DNA from: JACDHG01 sp963815295
GTDB taxonomy: Bacteria; Actinomycetota; Actinomycetes; Propionibacteriales; Nocardioidaceae
Direction of reading: 5' to 3'
NCBI GenBank assembly: GCA_963815295.1
Contig: CAWFFZ010000008.1
Location: forward strand, 930,001 to 994,000
DNA length: 64,000 nt
The notes beneath the pieces were generated by a model. That model was given only the letters and a program-made list of their open reading frames with translations. It made no database searches and was not told the DNA's origin. Of the stretch, positions 8,748-18,400 are shown one piece after another. How positions within the stretch are numbered: position 1 is the stretch's first letter; the number at the start of each line of letters is the position of its first letter. A program made the position numbers and the translations under genes.

Positions 8748-9326
8748 CTACTTGTTTGCTTGGCTGGGGGGTGCCACCCGCCCGAACGCCCCGAGCAGCG
8801 CCGCTTGCGGGTCGCCGCCACCGGGCACGGCAGGGCCCACGGCTCCGGCCTCGCGGTAGAGCTCCTCGCGCTCCGCGAACCACTCGCTCACCTCATGAAC
8901 GAGCTCGCGATCAAGCGACAGCTCCTGGTGGGTGGCCACCGCCAGGTCCCAGGAGTGCACGAGATGGTCGGCGCTCAGCTGCTGCACGTACTCGTCGATC
9001 GGAACGTCACCGAAGGACAGGTGCACGATGCCTCCCTCGGGGAGCCGCCGGTCAACCGCGGCTACTGCCTCGGTCGCGGCCGCGCGCCCGACGGCCACTG
9101 GATCGTCCCCCAGGAGGTCGCCGTCGAAGCGATCACCGACCTCCTCGATGGTGGCCCCGTCGACGAGTGGCATCGTCCAGAGCTCTTCGCCGATGACATG
9201 GTTGACCAGGGCGCGCACATCCCAGTCCGCGCACGGTGTCGGAAGAGTCCATTGCGACTCGTCGACGGCGTCGAGTCTGGCACGCCAGCTCTCCACGGTC
9301 CTGCGGTGAAGATCGGCCAGCTCCAT
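8748..9326 (-). CDS. DinB/mycothiol-dependent maleylpyruvate isomerase-like metal-binding protein (TIGR03086 type)
   Basis: 192 residues. I set the start at ATG 9326, preceded by GGGAGGA at a good distance; upstream in-frame codons lack this. The N-terminus has the family pattern MELADLHRRTVESWRARLDAV, then LPTPCADWDVRALVNHVIGEE (metal-binding His). Further motifs are DEYVQQLSADHLVHSWDLAVA (two more His positions for a three-His metal site) and a C-terminal VSEWFAEREELY helix. Such proteins are probably mycothiol-linked transferases in Actinobacteria. Followed closely by the phosphotransferase gene. Confidence 0.8.
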   Translation of the reverse strand: MELADLHRRTVESWRARLDAVDESQWTLPTPCADWDVRALVNHVIGEELWTMPLVDGATIEEVGDRFDGDLLGDDPVAVGRAAATEAVAAVDRRLPEGGIVHLSFGDVPIDEYVQQLSADHLVHSWDLAVATHQELSLDRELVHEVSEWFAEREELYREAGAVGPAVPGGGDPQAALLGAFGRVAPPSQANK

Positions 9327-9415
9327 CGTTCCTCCCGGCTTGTGAGTCACCCGAGATCGTCGTACCAGTCCAAGAGTCCTCCTGCGTGGAGCAGCTTGTC
9401 GAGAGAAGAGTGCGG

Positions 9416-10537
9416 TCACAGGGTGGCCGCCGTCGGGTCCCAGTCGGCCGGTAGTAGGTCAGCGCGCTCGACCGTGCTCCGCACTTCAAGGAAATCACCC
9501 GACTCCGCCGACTCGACGGCGGTGGTCATCACATCCAGCACGTGGTAGCCCAGGGCACCCTCGGCGCGATGCGGTCGGTCCTCGCGAATGGCTCGTGCAA
9601 GGTCCAGCACACCTGTGCCGCGGGAAGACAGCGCGGTGGTTGCCTCCAGCAACTCCCAGTCATCGCCGTCCATACGCCGGACTTTGATCTCGCCGTCGAA
9701 GGAGTTCGGATCGGGCATTCGCAGGGTTCCCTCGGTGCCGTTCACCTCCAGCAGACTCCTGCCAACTGCCGAGTCGAAACTGAAGATGCTCAGGAACGAC
9801 TGACCACTCTCGAAGCGGGCCAGGCTGCCGATATGGGTCGGTACCGCGACGTCGAACGACTCGCCCACCTTGGGGCCGGATCCGACCACCCGCTGTGCAC
9901 GCGACCTCGACGCAAGCGACGCAATCGCGGCGAGTGGGCCGAAGGTCTGCACCAGCGCGGTCAGGTAGTACGGGCCGATATCGAACAACGGTCCGGCACC
10001 ATCTTGGAACAGGAACGCCGGATTCGGGTGCCACGACTCCGGGCCGCGACCCTGCATCAACGCCAGGGCGCTCAGCGGCGTTCCGATGACACCCTCGTCG
10101 AGCAGTCTCAAGGCCCCTTGCAGGCCTGATCCGAGAAAGGTATCCGGTGCGCAGCCGATCCGTAGCCCGGCCGATGCGGCCGCGTCCAATAATTTGGCCC
10201 CTGTTGCCCGGTCCAGGGTCAGCGGTTTCTCGTTGAAGACGTGCCTTCCGGCCAGGATGGCGTTGGTGGCCACCGCGGCGTGCGCTGCGGGGGTAGTCAG
10301 GTTCACCACTATCTCTACGGCGTCGTCCTGCAACACGGCATCAATGCCGCCGTGGTTCGGCACGCCGAACTCCGCCGCCCGTCTGGCGGCCGCCTCGGTG
10401 ACGATGTCGCCGATGGCCACCACCTCGGTGTCGGCGAAGCTTCCTAGGTTCTCCAGGTAGGTCTTGCTAATGACGCCGGCGCCGATGACGCCGATGCCGA
10501 CGGGGCCTGACCTTTGCCCGGCTGCGGACAGAGAAAT
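9416..10537 (-). CDS. Gfo/Idh/MocA-family oxidoreductase with a non-standard start codon
   Basis: About 373 residues. The N-terminal NAD(P)-binding motif VGIGVIGAGVISKTYLENLG lies upstream of the first GTG (10423) and is clearly part of the protein. Extending back, the frame meets TAA inside the end of the isomerase gene. The only candidates are ATT at 10537-10535 or nearby CTG codons; ATT has AAGGAG 8 bases before it. Other motifs: NLTTPAAHAAVA, NEKPLTLDRATG (EKP motif) and GPLFDIGPYYLTALVQ (catalytic-helix region). It probably oxidises a sugar or inositol derivative, working with the isomerase upstream. The pair forms an operon with a 2-base gap. Confidence 0.88.
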   Translation of the reverse strand: MSLSAAGQRSGPVGIGVIGAGVISKTYLENLGSFADTEVVAIGDIVTEAAARRAAEFGVPNHGGIDAVLQDDAVEIVVNLTTPAAHAAVATNAILAGRHVFNEKPLTLDRATGAKLLDAAASAGLRIGCAPDTFLGSGLQGALRLLDEGVIGTPLSALALMQGRGPESWHPNPAFLFQDGAGPLFDIGPYYLTALVQTFGPLAAIASLASRSRAQRVVGSGPKVGESFDVAVPTHIGSLARFESGQSFLSIFSFDSAVGRSLLEVNGTEGTLRMPDPNSFDGEIKVRRMDGDDWELLEATTALSSRGTGVLDLARAIREDRPHRAEGALGYHVLDVMTTAVESAESGDFLEVRSTVERADLLPADWDPTAATL

Positions 10538-10539
10538 GG

Positions 10540-11295
10540 TCAGTTCTCCTTACCGGCGGTCAGGTAGGTGTAGCTGCGTTCGACAGCCTCGAACATGTCA
10601 CCCGAGGTATCGTCCAGCTCGACCACCCCGACCTGCAGGTTGGGAGTCGCGTCGATGTAGTCCCAGACGGGGATGATGCCGTCGCCCACAGCGACCTGGT
10701 TCTTGTTATTGAATGTCCCGTCACCGTCCTTGAGGTGCAGCGCGACGACCCGGTCCCCGAGCCCGCCCAGCAGCGTTGGCACGTCAGCGCCGCCGACATA
10801 CGCCCAATAGGTGTCGACCTCAAGGACGACCTCGGGCACCAGGTTGTCAGCCAGCACCTCGAGTGCGTGCTTGCCATCGATCTTGGATTCCAGCTCGAAG
10901 GCGTGGTTGTGGTAGCCGACAGTCAGGCCGTGCGCGGCGGCCTTCTCTGCGGCCGCATTCAGGCCGGCGGCAATCTCCCTCACCCCATCGGCCGACTGCC
11001 AATGCACCGGATCGCTGGACGGGTCGATGAGGGTCTTGATACCCAGACCATTGGCCGCAGCGAAGATCTCCTCTTGTTCGGTGTCCTTCCCCAACAGCCC
11101 GATGTGGCTGGTCGGCGCGGCGAGCCCATACTTTGCGAACCCCAAAGCGAGACCATCGGCGAAGCTGAGGAATGCGAATGGCTCCACCTGCGTGTAGCCG
11201 ATATCGGCGACCCGGGCCAGAGTCCCGTCCAGGTCCTCGGCCAAGGCGCCGCGAACGGTGTACAGCTGCAGAGACAGATTGCTCGCATCGAGCAT
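10540..11295 (-). CDS. Sugar phosphate isomerase/epimerase, TIM-barrel (xylose-isomerase-like)
   Basis: 251 residues starting at an ATG with GAGGAG upstream. AP-endonuclease-2/xylose-isomerase-like barrel: LSLQLYTVRGALAEDLDGTL (strand 1), IGYTQVEP, GLTVGYHNHAFELE (metal His/Glu region), VVLEVDTYWAYVGGAD (metal Glu/Asp), VVALHLKDGD and GVVELDDTSGD (last metal Glu). The YHNH and LEVDTYW motifs are common in IolE/inosose-type and 3-keto-sugar isomerases. It is transcribed just ahead of the Gfo/Idh/MocA dehydrogenase and probably acts on the same oxidised sugar. Confidence 0.85.
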   Translation of the reverse strand: MLDASNLSLQLYTVRGALAEDLDGTLARVADIGYTQVEPFAFLSFADGLALGFAKYGLAAPTSHIGLLGKDTEQEEIFAAANGLGIKTLIDPSSDPVHWQSADGVREIAAGLNAAAEKAAAHGLTVGYHNHAFELESKIDGKHALEVLADNLVPEVVLEVDTYWAYVGGADVPTLLGGLGDRVVALHLKDGDGTFNNKNQVAVGDGIIPVWDYIDATPNLQVGVVELDDTSGDMFEAVERSYTYLTAGKEN

Positions 11296-11440
11296 GTGCT
11301 CTCCTCAATTTGTTCGGCCTGTGACTCTATCTGCTCGAGCGGCCACACTTTCCTCACTCTGGAGGGGGCGTGGGATCCGCCGCCAGCCGGGCCGCTTCTC
11401 CTTTCGGCTGACAAGGCCGAGCCCGAGTAACCTGAGCGGC

Positions 11441-11983
11441 ATGGCGGTGGAGTCCACGATGGTGCCGCTGGGTACCTCGATGCCCGAGTTCGTGCTCTCC
11501 GATGTGAACGGTGACCTGGTCGAGACCACGGGCTTGGCCGGCAGGCCGGCCTTGGTCATGTTCCTGTGCAACCACTGTCCTTATGTCCGACACATCGAGG
11601 TGCGGCTCGGTGAGGTGCTGCACGAGTTCGCCCATCTTCCGGCGGTGGGCATCTGCTCAAATGACGCGATTGGTTATCCCGACGACACGCCGGAGCGGCT
11701 CGCCGAGCAGGCCCTACGCGCTGACTGGCGATTTCCCTACGCAGTGGACACCAGCCAGAAAGTCGGCCGATCGTTTGGTGCCGCCTGTACCCCAGATTTC
11801 TTCCTGTACGACTCGGACGGCCGACTGGCCTACCGCGGCGCGTTCGACGCCTCGACGCCGGGCAACCGTATCCCGGTGACAGGCGGTCTGCTATCTGCGG
11901 CAATTCGGCACGTGTTGGCGCAGGAGCCCGTCCCCGAGCCACACCGGCCGAGCATGGGCTGCTCCATCAAGTGGCGCGCGTGA
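11441..11983 (+). CDS. Thioredoxin-fold (AhpC/TSA-like) protein with CNHC motif
   Basis: 180 residues from ATG 11441. Layout: MVPLGTSMPEFVLSDVNGD (peroxiredoxin-like entry), PALVMFLCNHCPYVRHIEVR with CxxC as CNHC, AVGICSNDAIGYPDDTPERL, FGAACTPDFFLYDSDGRLAY (cis-Pro TP) and a C-terminal MGCSIKW. This is the pattern of the small thioredoxin-family proteins often labelled alkyl hydroperoxide reductase/redoxin. No signal peptide, so cytosolic. It is divergent from the sugar operon; the two starts are about 145 bp apart, leaving room for promoters both ways. Confidence 0.85.
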   Translation: MAVESTMVPLGTSMPEFVLSDVNGDLVETTGLAGRPALVMFLCNHCPYVRHIEVRLGEVLHEFAHLPAVGICSNDAIGYPDDTPERLAEQALRADWRFPYAVDTSQKVGRSFGAACTPDFFLYDSDGRLAYRGAFDASTPGNRIPVTGGLLSAAIRHVLAQEPVPEPHRPSMGCSIKWRA

Positions 11984-12611
11984 CCGCCAGCTCACCAATC
12001 ACCTGCGTCATTCCACCCAGATAGACCTTCCTACCCCCGATAGACCTACCCCGGATGAGGCCCCCTTGCCGGGAGCATGACCGGACTGGTCTATCGGGAC
12101 CCTGCGTTCCTCGCATGCCGCTGGGCGAGCGCGGTCTCCTTGGAGGTTCGCCGGCCGGGACACTGCGAACGCGGGAACGACGGCGTGCGGTCTGGCGGTC
12201 AACCTGACCGTGCAGGTCAACAACAACTTGGCACGACTGTTCATCCTTATGGTCAACGGATTCGAGCCGCGCCGGCGTGCACCGTTGAGCGTCTGAACTC
12301 AACGTGCACGTCCACCGATTCCGTCGCGATCTCCGCCGACAGCGTGATCTCGATCAGGGTCGGCCCGGCCAGCCGCGTTCAATGCCGACGCGACCCAGGC
12401 TTGGGTGAGAGTTTCGTCTTGACCACGGGTTCCGTACCAACGACAACCGCCCGTACAGTGTACGCACGATTCCGGGGTAGAGATGTGCAGCGGGACGGGT
12501 CTATTGTCTGAATCGTGCCTTGATCGCGCTGTGCCAGGCGATCACCGGCGGAGATGCTTGCGCATTGTTTGGCCCAGCTTAGCGGCGGGCCCATCCCCAG
12601 AGGATTTCGCT
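11984..12611. other. Intergenic region without a recognised gene
   Basis: About 630 bp between the thioredoxin-fold gene and the PhoX-like gene. Short open frames exist on both strands, but none has family-like content. It contains a perfect 11-bp inverted repeat (12036-12046 and 12088-12098), listed separately. The last 20 bases hold the ribosome-binding site AGAGGA for the PhoX-like gene. Confidence 0.5.
12036..12098. repeat. Separated perfect inverted repeat
   Basis: CCCGATAGACC at 12036-12046 and its exact complement GGTCTATCGGG at 12088-12098, 41 bases apart. A further AGATAGACC-like copy lies just upstream (about 12019-12028). The role is unknown: it could be a regulator site, or the ends of a lost small element. 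Confidence 0.5.
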
Positions 12612-14030
12612 ATGACCCACGAAACCAGTTCCGAGCAGTCGCATCTAACTCGTCGCACGTTGTTGGCAGGCTCTGCCTCAAGCCTGGGGATCGCCCTGTC
12701 CGGGAGTGTGGCGTCGGTTTTCGCTGCATCTCCCGCTAGGGGCGCGACCTTGGCGCCAGGTCCCGGCGGCGAGTTGGGGTATGGGCCGCTTGTACCTGAC
12801 CCTGATGGTCTCCTGGCCTTACCCGCGGGCTTCTCCTACAAACTGGTCGCGCGCGCAGGGATCACCACCCTGGAGAGCGGTGAAGTGACACCGGGCCGAG
12901 CCGACGGTACGGCGTGCTTCGTCCGGCACGGCGGGAACGGTAGCGTCCTGGTGGTCAATCACGAGAACGGCGCTCAAGCCAACCCGATCGCCGTGCCGCA
13001 CCTGGATGGGCTGACCTACGACGCCGGAGCCGCGTTCGGTGGCACGACGAACATCGAGGTCGACAAGGATCACAATCGAGTCCGCGAGTACGTCAGCCTG
13101 GCCGGCACCTACGTCAACTGTGCCGGTGGAAAGACACCGTGGCACACCTGGTTGACCTGCGAAGAGGCTGACAACATCCCAAGCCCTACCAACGGACTGC
13201 AGCAGCGCCATGGCTACGTCTTCGAGGTCGATCCGCACAAGCAGGACGCGAACCTGAATCCGAAACCATTGCAATTCCTCGGCCGGTTCCAGCATGAGGC
13301 AGTTGCCGTCGACCCTGACACTTATGTCATCTACGAGACCGAGGACGCCACAGCCCCCAACGGCCTCTTCTACCGCTGGACGCCTCCGGACTCGGCGCTT
13401 CCCCTCGAGAAGGGCTCGCTACGCGCCCTCCCCGACGCAGCCGGGACCCTTGAAGCGATGCGAGCCTCCGCCAACGGCGTGTTCGTGCCGGACCTGAGCG
13501 TGGCCACGGAGCCGGGCACGACGTACGACGTCTCTTGGGAGGCCGTGCCCGAACGCGACGAGCTCGTCACGCCGTTGCGGGTGCAGGTCACCACCGGGAC
13601 CCGAAGTCGCAAACTCGAGGGCTGCTGGTGGGGCGACGGAGGGGCGTACGTCGTGGCCTCCTTCGCCCGTAGCACAGATGGCAGTGCGGCTCAGCACGAC
13701 GGGCAGGTTTGGTTCTTCGATCCGCTGACCCAAACCCTGACCCTGAAGCTCTGGTTCGCGATGACTCCGGACCAGGCGGTTGACGTGGACGGCCCGGACA
13801 ACATCACGATTTCGCCGTACGGGGGGGTCATCCTCGCTGAGGACGGCGCCGGCCGGCAGCACATCGTCGGCTCGACAGACACGGGTGAGACGTTCTTCTT
13901 CGGCTTGAACGAACTCAACAACTCAGAGTTCGCCGGGCCCACCTTCTCCCAAGACAAGAAGACGCTGTTCGTCAACATCTACAACCCTGGCAATGTGTTC
14001 GCGATTACCGGGCCTTGGCGCAGGTACTGA
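12612..14030 (+). CDS. PhoX-like (DUF839) secreted phosphatase, Tat substrate
   Basis: 472 residues from ATG 12612 with AGAGGA upstream. Twin-arginine signal LTRRTLLAGSASSLGIALSG (RR at 14-15) and an Ala-rich cleavage region near residue 43. The body has the DUF839 pattern: GYGPLVPDPDGLLALPAGF, SVLVVNHENGA, GTYVNCAGGKTPWHTWLTCEE, GRFQHEAVAVDPDTYVIYETED, EGCWWGDGGAYVVAS and DNITISPYGGVILAEDG. PhoX enzymes are calcium/iron-dependent alkaline phosphatases folded in the cytosol and exported by Tat, which fits. A phosphate-starvation promoter could not be identified. Confidence 0.88.
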   Translation: MTHETSSEQSHLTRRTLLAGSASSLGIALSGSVASVFAASPARGATLAPGPGGELGYGPLVPDPDGLLALPAGFSYKLVARAGITTLESGEVTPGRADGTACFVRHGGNGSVLVVNHENGAQANPIAVPHLDGLTYDAGAAFGGTTNIEVDKDHNRVREYVSLAGTYVNCAGGKTPWHTWLTCEEADNIPSPTNGLQQRHGYVFEVDPHKQDANLNPKPLQFLGRFQHEAVAVDPDTYVIYETEDATAPNGLFYRWTPPDSALPLEKGSLRALPDAAGTLEAMRASANGVFVPDLSVATEPGTTYDVSWEAVPERDELVTPLRVQVTTGTRSRKLEGCWWGDGGAYVVASFARSTDGSAAQHDGQVWFFDPLTQTLTLKLWFAMTPDQAVDVDGPDNITISPYGGVILAEDGAGRQHIVGSTDTGETFFFGLNELNNSEFAGPTFSQDKKTLFVNIYNPGNVFAITGPWRRY

Positions 14031-14539
14031 ACGCTCTGGTTCCCAAGTGGGTGAGTGACCGGCTCGCCGGGCTCCGGGAGCCAGCATGACGGATCAGGTC
14101 GGGATCGGCGAAGCCGACGGATGCGCATCGGCAAGCGAACCGCTCCTGTACCGGGGCTACGAGTCCAGCGTGAGCCTGATGGCCGACTCTCACCGGATCA
14201 TTGTAGGGCGGACGGCCGGCACGTTCGGCGCCGATGTATGCGTTCGGCTGCGACCCGTGCTTCACTCGCGGCCGCAACCCAACGCTGCTCGACCTCCGGG
14301 ACGTGAGCTCGCGGCCACCCGGGCCGCGCGTCTTACCGCCGCCTAGGCAGCGCCAGACGTGCCCGCACGCAACCGGGGTGAGGCCGACAGTTCCGCCAGG
14401 GTCCCCCGTGCGCAAGCCGCATGGTCGTCGTGACATCGGACCTGCGGATCGAACGCCGCTACACGGAGCGAGTCGGTCGAGCCCAGGTCGGGTGCGTCAC
14501 CGCGATTCGGCGGCGCGAGATGTCACCTCGAGGAGGCCT
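14031..14539. other. Intergenic region without a recognised gene
   Basis: About 500 bp after the PhoX-like gene. A possible hairpin (GGCTC at about 14060 paired with GAGCC at about 14077) could end PhoX transcription. Short frames on both strands show no conserved motif or plausible ribosome-binding site, so I do not call a gene. Confidence 0.4.
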
Positions 14540-15361
14540 TCACGCGCCGAAGGCGGCCTCTGAGACCTCGTGCCATGCATCGAACTCAGCCAACCGGCCT
14601 GCGTAGTCACCTCTGATCCACTCCCGCGGACCCCTGCCCAGGATCAACCGCAGGGGAGGCTGCTCGGCATCGACCAGGGCCAAGATCGCGTCCGAGGTCG
14701 CCTCGGGCACACCCCAGTCGATGGTCGACATCAGCTGGTCCAGTCTGGCGTGGACGTCGGCGTATGCAGACATCCGCGGCGCCACCACGAGCGTGTCGGG
14801 GTCGTAGAAGCCCGTCTTGTAGCCGGCGGGCTCGATGAGCGTGACGTGGACGCCGAAGGGAGCCATCTCGCCGGCGAACCCCTGCACTAGGCCCTCCAGC
14901 GCCCACTTGGACGCCGCGTACAGAGCCGCCGTCGGGATCGACACGAGCCCTAGCTGCGAGGACACGGCGACGATATGGCCGTGACTCTGCTTGCGCATGA
15001 TCGGCGCGATCGCCTGCAGCACCGACAGGGCTCCGAAGACATTCGTCTCGAACTGCTCCCGCGCCTGGGTTTCGGAGATCTCCTCGACGGTGCCCATCGA
15101 CCCGAAGCCGGCGTTGTGGACGAACACGTCGATCTCCCCGAAGTGCGTGGCTCCGCACTGCACCGCGGCAAAGACCGCCTTCCGGTCGGTGATGTCGAGC
15201 AGCAGCGGCAGCACGTGGTCGCCGTACTGGGCGACGAGGTCTTCCAGCACCGACGTGTCACGTGCTGTCGCCACGACCCGGTCGCCACGCCCCAACGCTG
15301 CCTCCGTCCAGACGCGGCCAAACCCTCTCGACGTCCCTGTGATGAACCAGGTCTTGGTCAT
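14540..15361 (-). CDS. Short-chain dehydrogenase/reductase (SDR)
   Basis: 273 residues from ATG 15361, with AAGGAG upstream fixing the start. Classical SDR: cofactor motif FITGTSRGFGR (residues 7-16), VHNAGFG (NAG at 83-85), Ser at 134-135 in VAVSSQLG and the catalytic YAASK (Tyr148, Lys152). An Arg at 34 after the second strand (TARD) hints at NADPH preference. The PAGYKTGFYDP segment after the active site is typical of SDRs acting on ketones or steroid-like molecules. It lies downstream of the SARP regulator on the same strand with about 90 bp between. Confidence 0.88.
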   Translation of the reverse strand: MTKTWFITGTSRGFGRVWTEAALGRGDRVVATARDTSVLEDLVAQYGDHVLPLLLDITDRKAVFAAVQCGATHFGEIDVFVHNAGFGSMGTVEEISETQAREQFETNVFGALSVLQAIAPIMRKQSHGHIVAVSSQLGLVSIPTAALYAASKWALEGLVQGFAGEMAPFGVHVTLIEPAGYKTGFYDPDTLVVAPRMSAYADVHARLDQLMSTIDWGVPEATSDAILALVDAEQPPLRLILGRGPREWIRGDYAGRLAEFDAWHEVSEAAFGA

Positions 15362-15452
15362 GTCGTACTCCTTGTTCCGTGGCCTTCGAGGCCTGCCTGG
15401 AACCAGTGGATCGGAGCGCGCTGCAAGTCCGGTGGCAGGCCGCTGCAAGCCG

Positions 15453-18400
15453 TTACAGTCCGGCGGCGTCACATGCGGCCAGGTCGGCCTCGACGGCGTG
15501 GCCCATCGCGCGCCATCGCTGCTCTGCCACAGTCAGAAGGACGGCGTCGCGGTCGAGCAGACCGTTCACGTGAGGAGTGATGGCTGCCGCCAGCGGGCTG
15601 CTCTCGTCGGTACGACGCAGCACCGAGAAGTCCCGATGTGGTGCGAGTCGGATGAGCCTGGTGAGCAGCTCGATGGCACCGTCGCGCTCTGCGTACGGCA
15701 GGAGTTCACCGAGCCCGTCGATCAGCTCATCGACCCGGTCGGGCGCCCAGATGGCTTCCACCAGCACCGTGCCGAGGATGTGCCGGAGGTCGTCGTCGCT
15801 GGCGGGAGGAGTACGACGTACCAGCTGCACGTCCTCTTCGCCGAGCTCCCCCAGCTCGGCCAGGGCGAGCGCCCGCTGCACCGCGGCCCAGCGAGGTTGG
15901 GCCTCGGCGAGGTCCACGGTGTCGGCCAGCGCCACGACCTCGCGCCACCGGCCGAGCTCGGCCAGGCATCGCACTCGCTCGGCGATGCTGAACGACACCA
16001 CGTAGGCCTGTCCGGTGGTGATCGCGTAGTCCTCCAGGTCCTCGCGGGCAGCGAGTTCCTCGGCGGGCCCACTCCAGTGGTGCAGGGCTGCCGAGAGATA
16101 GGTCTTGGAGATGATGGTCGCGAAGGGGATCCACGAAGTGTCTGCAGCGCCGTCGCGCAGCTCGGCCATACCTCCGGGGTCACCCAGCCCCAGCCGTGCT
16201 CGCCCCCGCATTGCGCGGACGTGGCCGGCAGACGTCTCGAGCCCCGCACGCCGCGCGTGCGCGAGGTGACGGTCAGCGATGACAAGAGCGTCGCGGAAGC
16301 CCTCCGGGGTCTGCCGCACCATCTCGATCGCGATGTCGTAGCCCGCGCCGATCAGCGACTCTCGGCTCGTCGGTGCTTCGTCCAGGGCCGCACGCAGGTG
16401 TCTTCCAGCTTCCGCGAGGTCACCCCCGAGAGCGAACCGGACGTTGCTGAGCATCGTGAGCGCGATGAGCCGCCACGGGTCCGGGTCTCCGGCCAGCCTC
16501 GCCACGGACCAGCCCAGGTGGTTCTCGGCGGCTGCGAACTCGCCGACCAGCGACTCGGCGCTGCCCCACATGGCTTCGGCCCACGCCCGTTCGATGCTCT
16601 CCTCGGAGGCGAGAGAGGCCGCCTGTTCGAACAGCCGCGCGGCGCTGGTGGGTTCGAGCATGAGAATCTGCTTTCCCGCGGCCATCGCTCCGCGGTACGC
16701 GCGCGGCTTGGCGAGCGTCGCGGTGTCGTCGTCCCCCACACGGGTGGCCAGTTCCCAGGCCGTGAGGGCGTGATGTGCGAACCAGGCCGGGTCGACGTCC
16801 CGGCTCTCCGCCCAGGTGGCGACGGCCAGATGCGTGCGTGCGCGCCCCTGCCCGGCCAGCGTGGCGTAGGCGGTCTCTCGCACCACGTCATGGGCGAACG
16901 CCAGTCCGCTCGCGGTACGTCGGAGGAAGTCACGGCTTACCAGGTCGTCGAGCATCCGGCGTACGTCTCCCTCGGACCGCTCGGTGAGGGTCGCCAGTAG
17001 CTCCGGTACGACGGCGTCGCCCACCACGGCTGTGTTGACCAGCAACGACCTCGGTGCCGCGCTCAGGGTGTCAATGCGCGCCGCGACCACGGCCCGCAAC
17101 GAGTCGGGGGTGGCCACTCCGCGGCCCATGCGCGCCAGCTCCAGCGCGTACAGAGGCACGCCGCCGGCTCGCGCCGTGAGCTCCACGCCGCCCTCGACCC
17201 CCGAGATGAGCTCATGGATCTCCCCGTCACGGAGCGGGCCAAGTCTCGTCCGGCGTCCCTCGGACGGCAGGGTGCCCCAGCCTGGGCGCCGCGTGGCGAG
17301 CTCGGGTCGAGCGGTAACCAGGACCAGCAGTGGTTGGCCACCAGCCGACCTGATCAGGTCCTCGACGAAGTCCACCAGCAGGTCGTCGGCCCACTGCATG
17401 TCGTCGAGGTGCAACACCTGCCGCCGGCCGCCTGCCGCTGCCACGAGGCGGTCCGTGCCGTAGCGGAACGCGTCGTACCTGCTCCCCTGACCCTCGTCGA
17501 TGTCCGAACCGACCAACTCCGCGATCAGACGGCGGCCGGTCGCCACCCCGTATGCCGGGACGCGTACCGAGATCGTGTGGACGTCGTCTCCCAACGTCGA
17601 CAGGAACTCTGCGGCAAGTCGGCTCTTGCCCATTCCCGGCTCCCCGAGCAGCGTGACCAGCACCGGGATCTGGCGTTGGCTGACCCGGTCCAGGTCGGCG
17701 GCGAGATCGGCCAGCTCACGTTCACGTCCGACGAACCGGCCGGGTTCGGTTGGTCGTGTGGTGGCCAACCGGATCTGCGTGGCCTCGTCGAGCGCGACGC
17801 GGCCGGAGTCGGCGGCGCGGCACGCGGACTCAGCACGTCGCGCCGTCGCTCCGGCGACCGCGGCGATGCCGTCGCCCGCGGTCAGAGCAGGACCGGTGCC
17901 CACCCCGGCGCGTACCGCGAGGCCCGTCGCCAAGGCTTCCCGGGCCGCGACCACGGCACGCTCCGGGTCATCCTCGTGGGCGTTTCGCGCGCCGAACGTC
18001 ACGTAGGTCAGCGACCCGGGGGACGGCTGGAGTTCGCCGCCGTACCCGGTCATCAGTCCTGACAGCCGGGTCCGCCCGCGGACGGCGTCCTCCGGGTCGT
18101 CGTCCTCGTCGTCCGGGGTCTGCAGCACCAGCAGAGAGATCAGTCGTTGCTGGCCGGGCTCGCGTGCCGTGGGCGAGGGTGCCGCCGAGAGGCCCGGGTC
18201 GCCGGTCAGCACGTCGTACTCGAGTCGGACCAGGGCCTCGCCGGGATCGATCCCGAGCTCGTCGCGGAGCGTCTGGCGGGCTCGTTGGAACGCCTTGAGC
18301 GCCTCGGCCGTGCGGCCCTGGCGAGCCAGTACCAGCATCAGAAGTTCCCAGATCGGCTCTTCGGTGGGATGCCTAGCGATCAACGATTCCAGGAGCGCGG

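Noticed and set aside
11967..12302. 111-codon minus-strand frame in the gap before the PhoX-like gene
   Set aside because: No family-like sequence and no ribosome-binding site; overlaps the end of the thioredoxin-fold gene.
14005..14436. 143-codon minus-strand frame overlapping the PhoX-like gene end
   Set aside because: Composition is Arg/Gly-rich with no conserved motif and no ribosome-binding site; it is a high-GC shadow frame.
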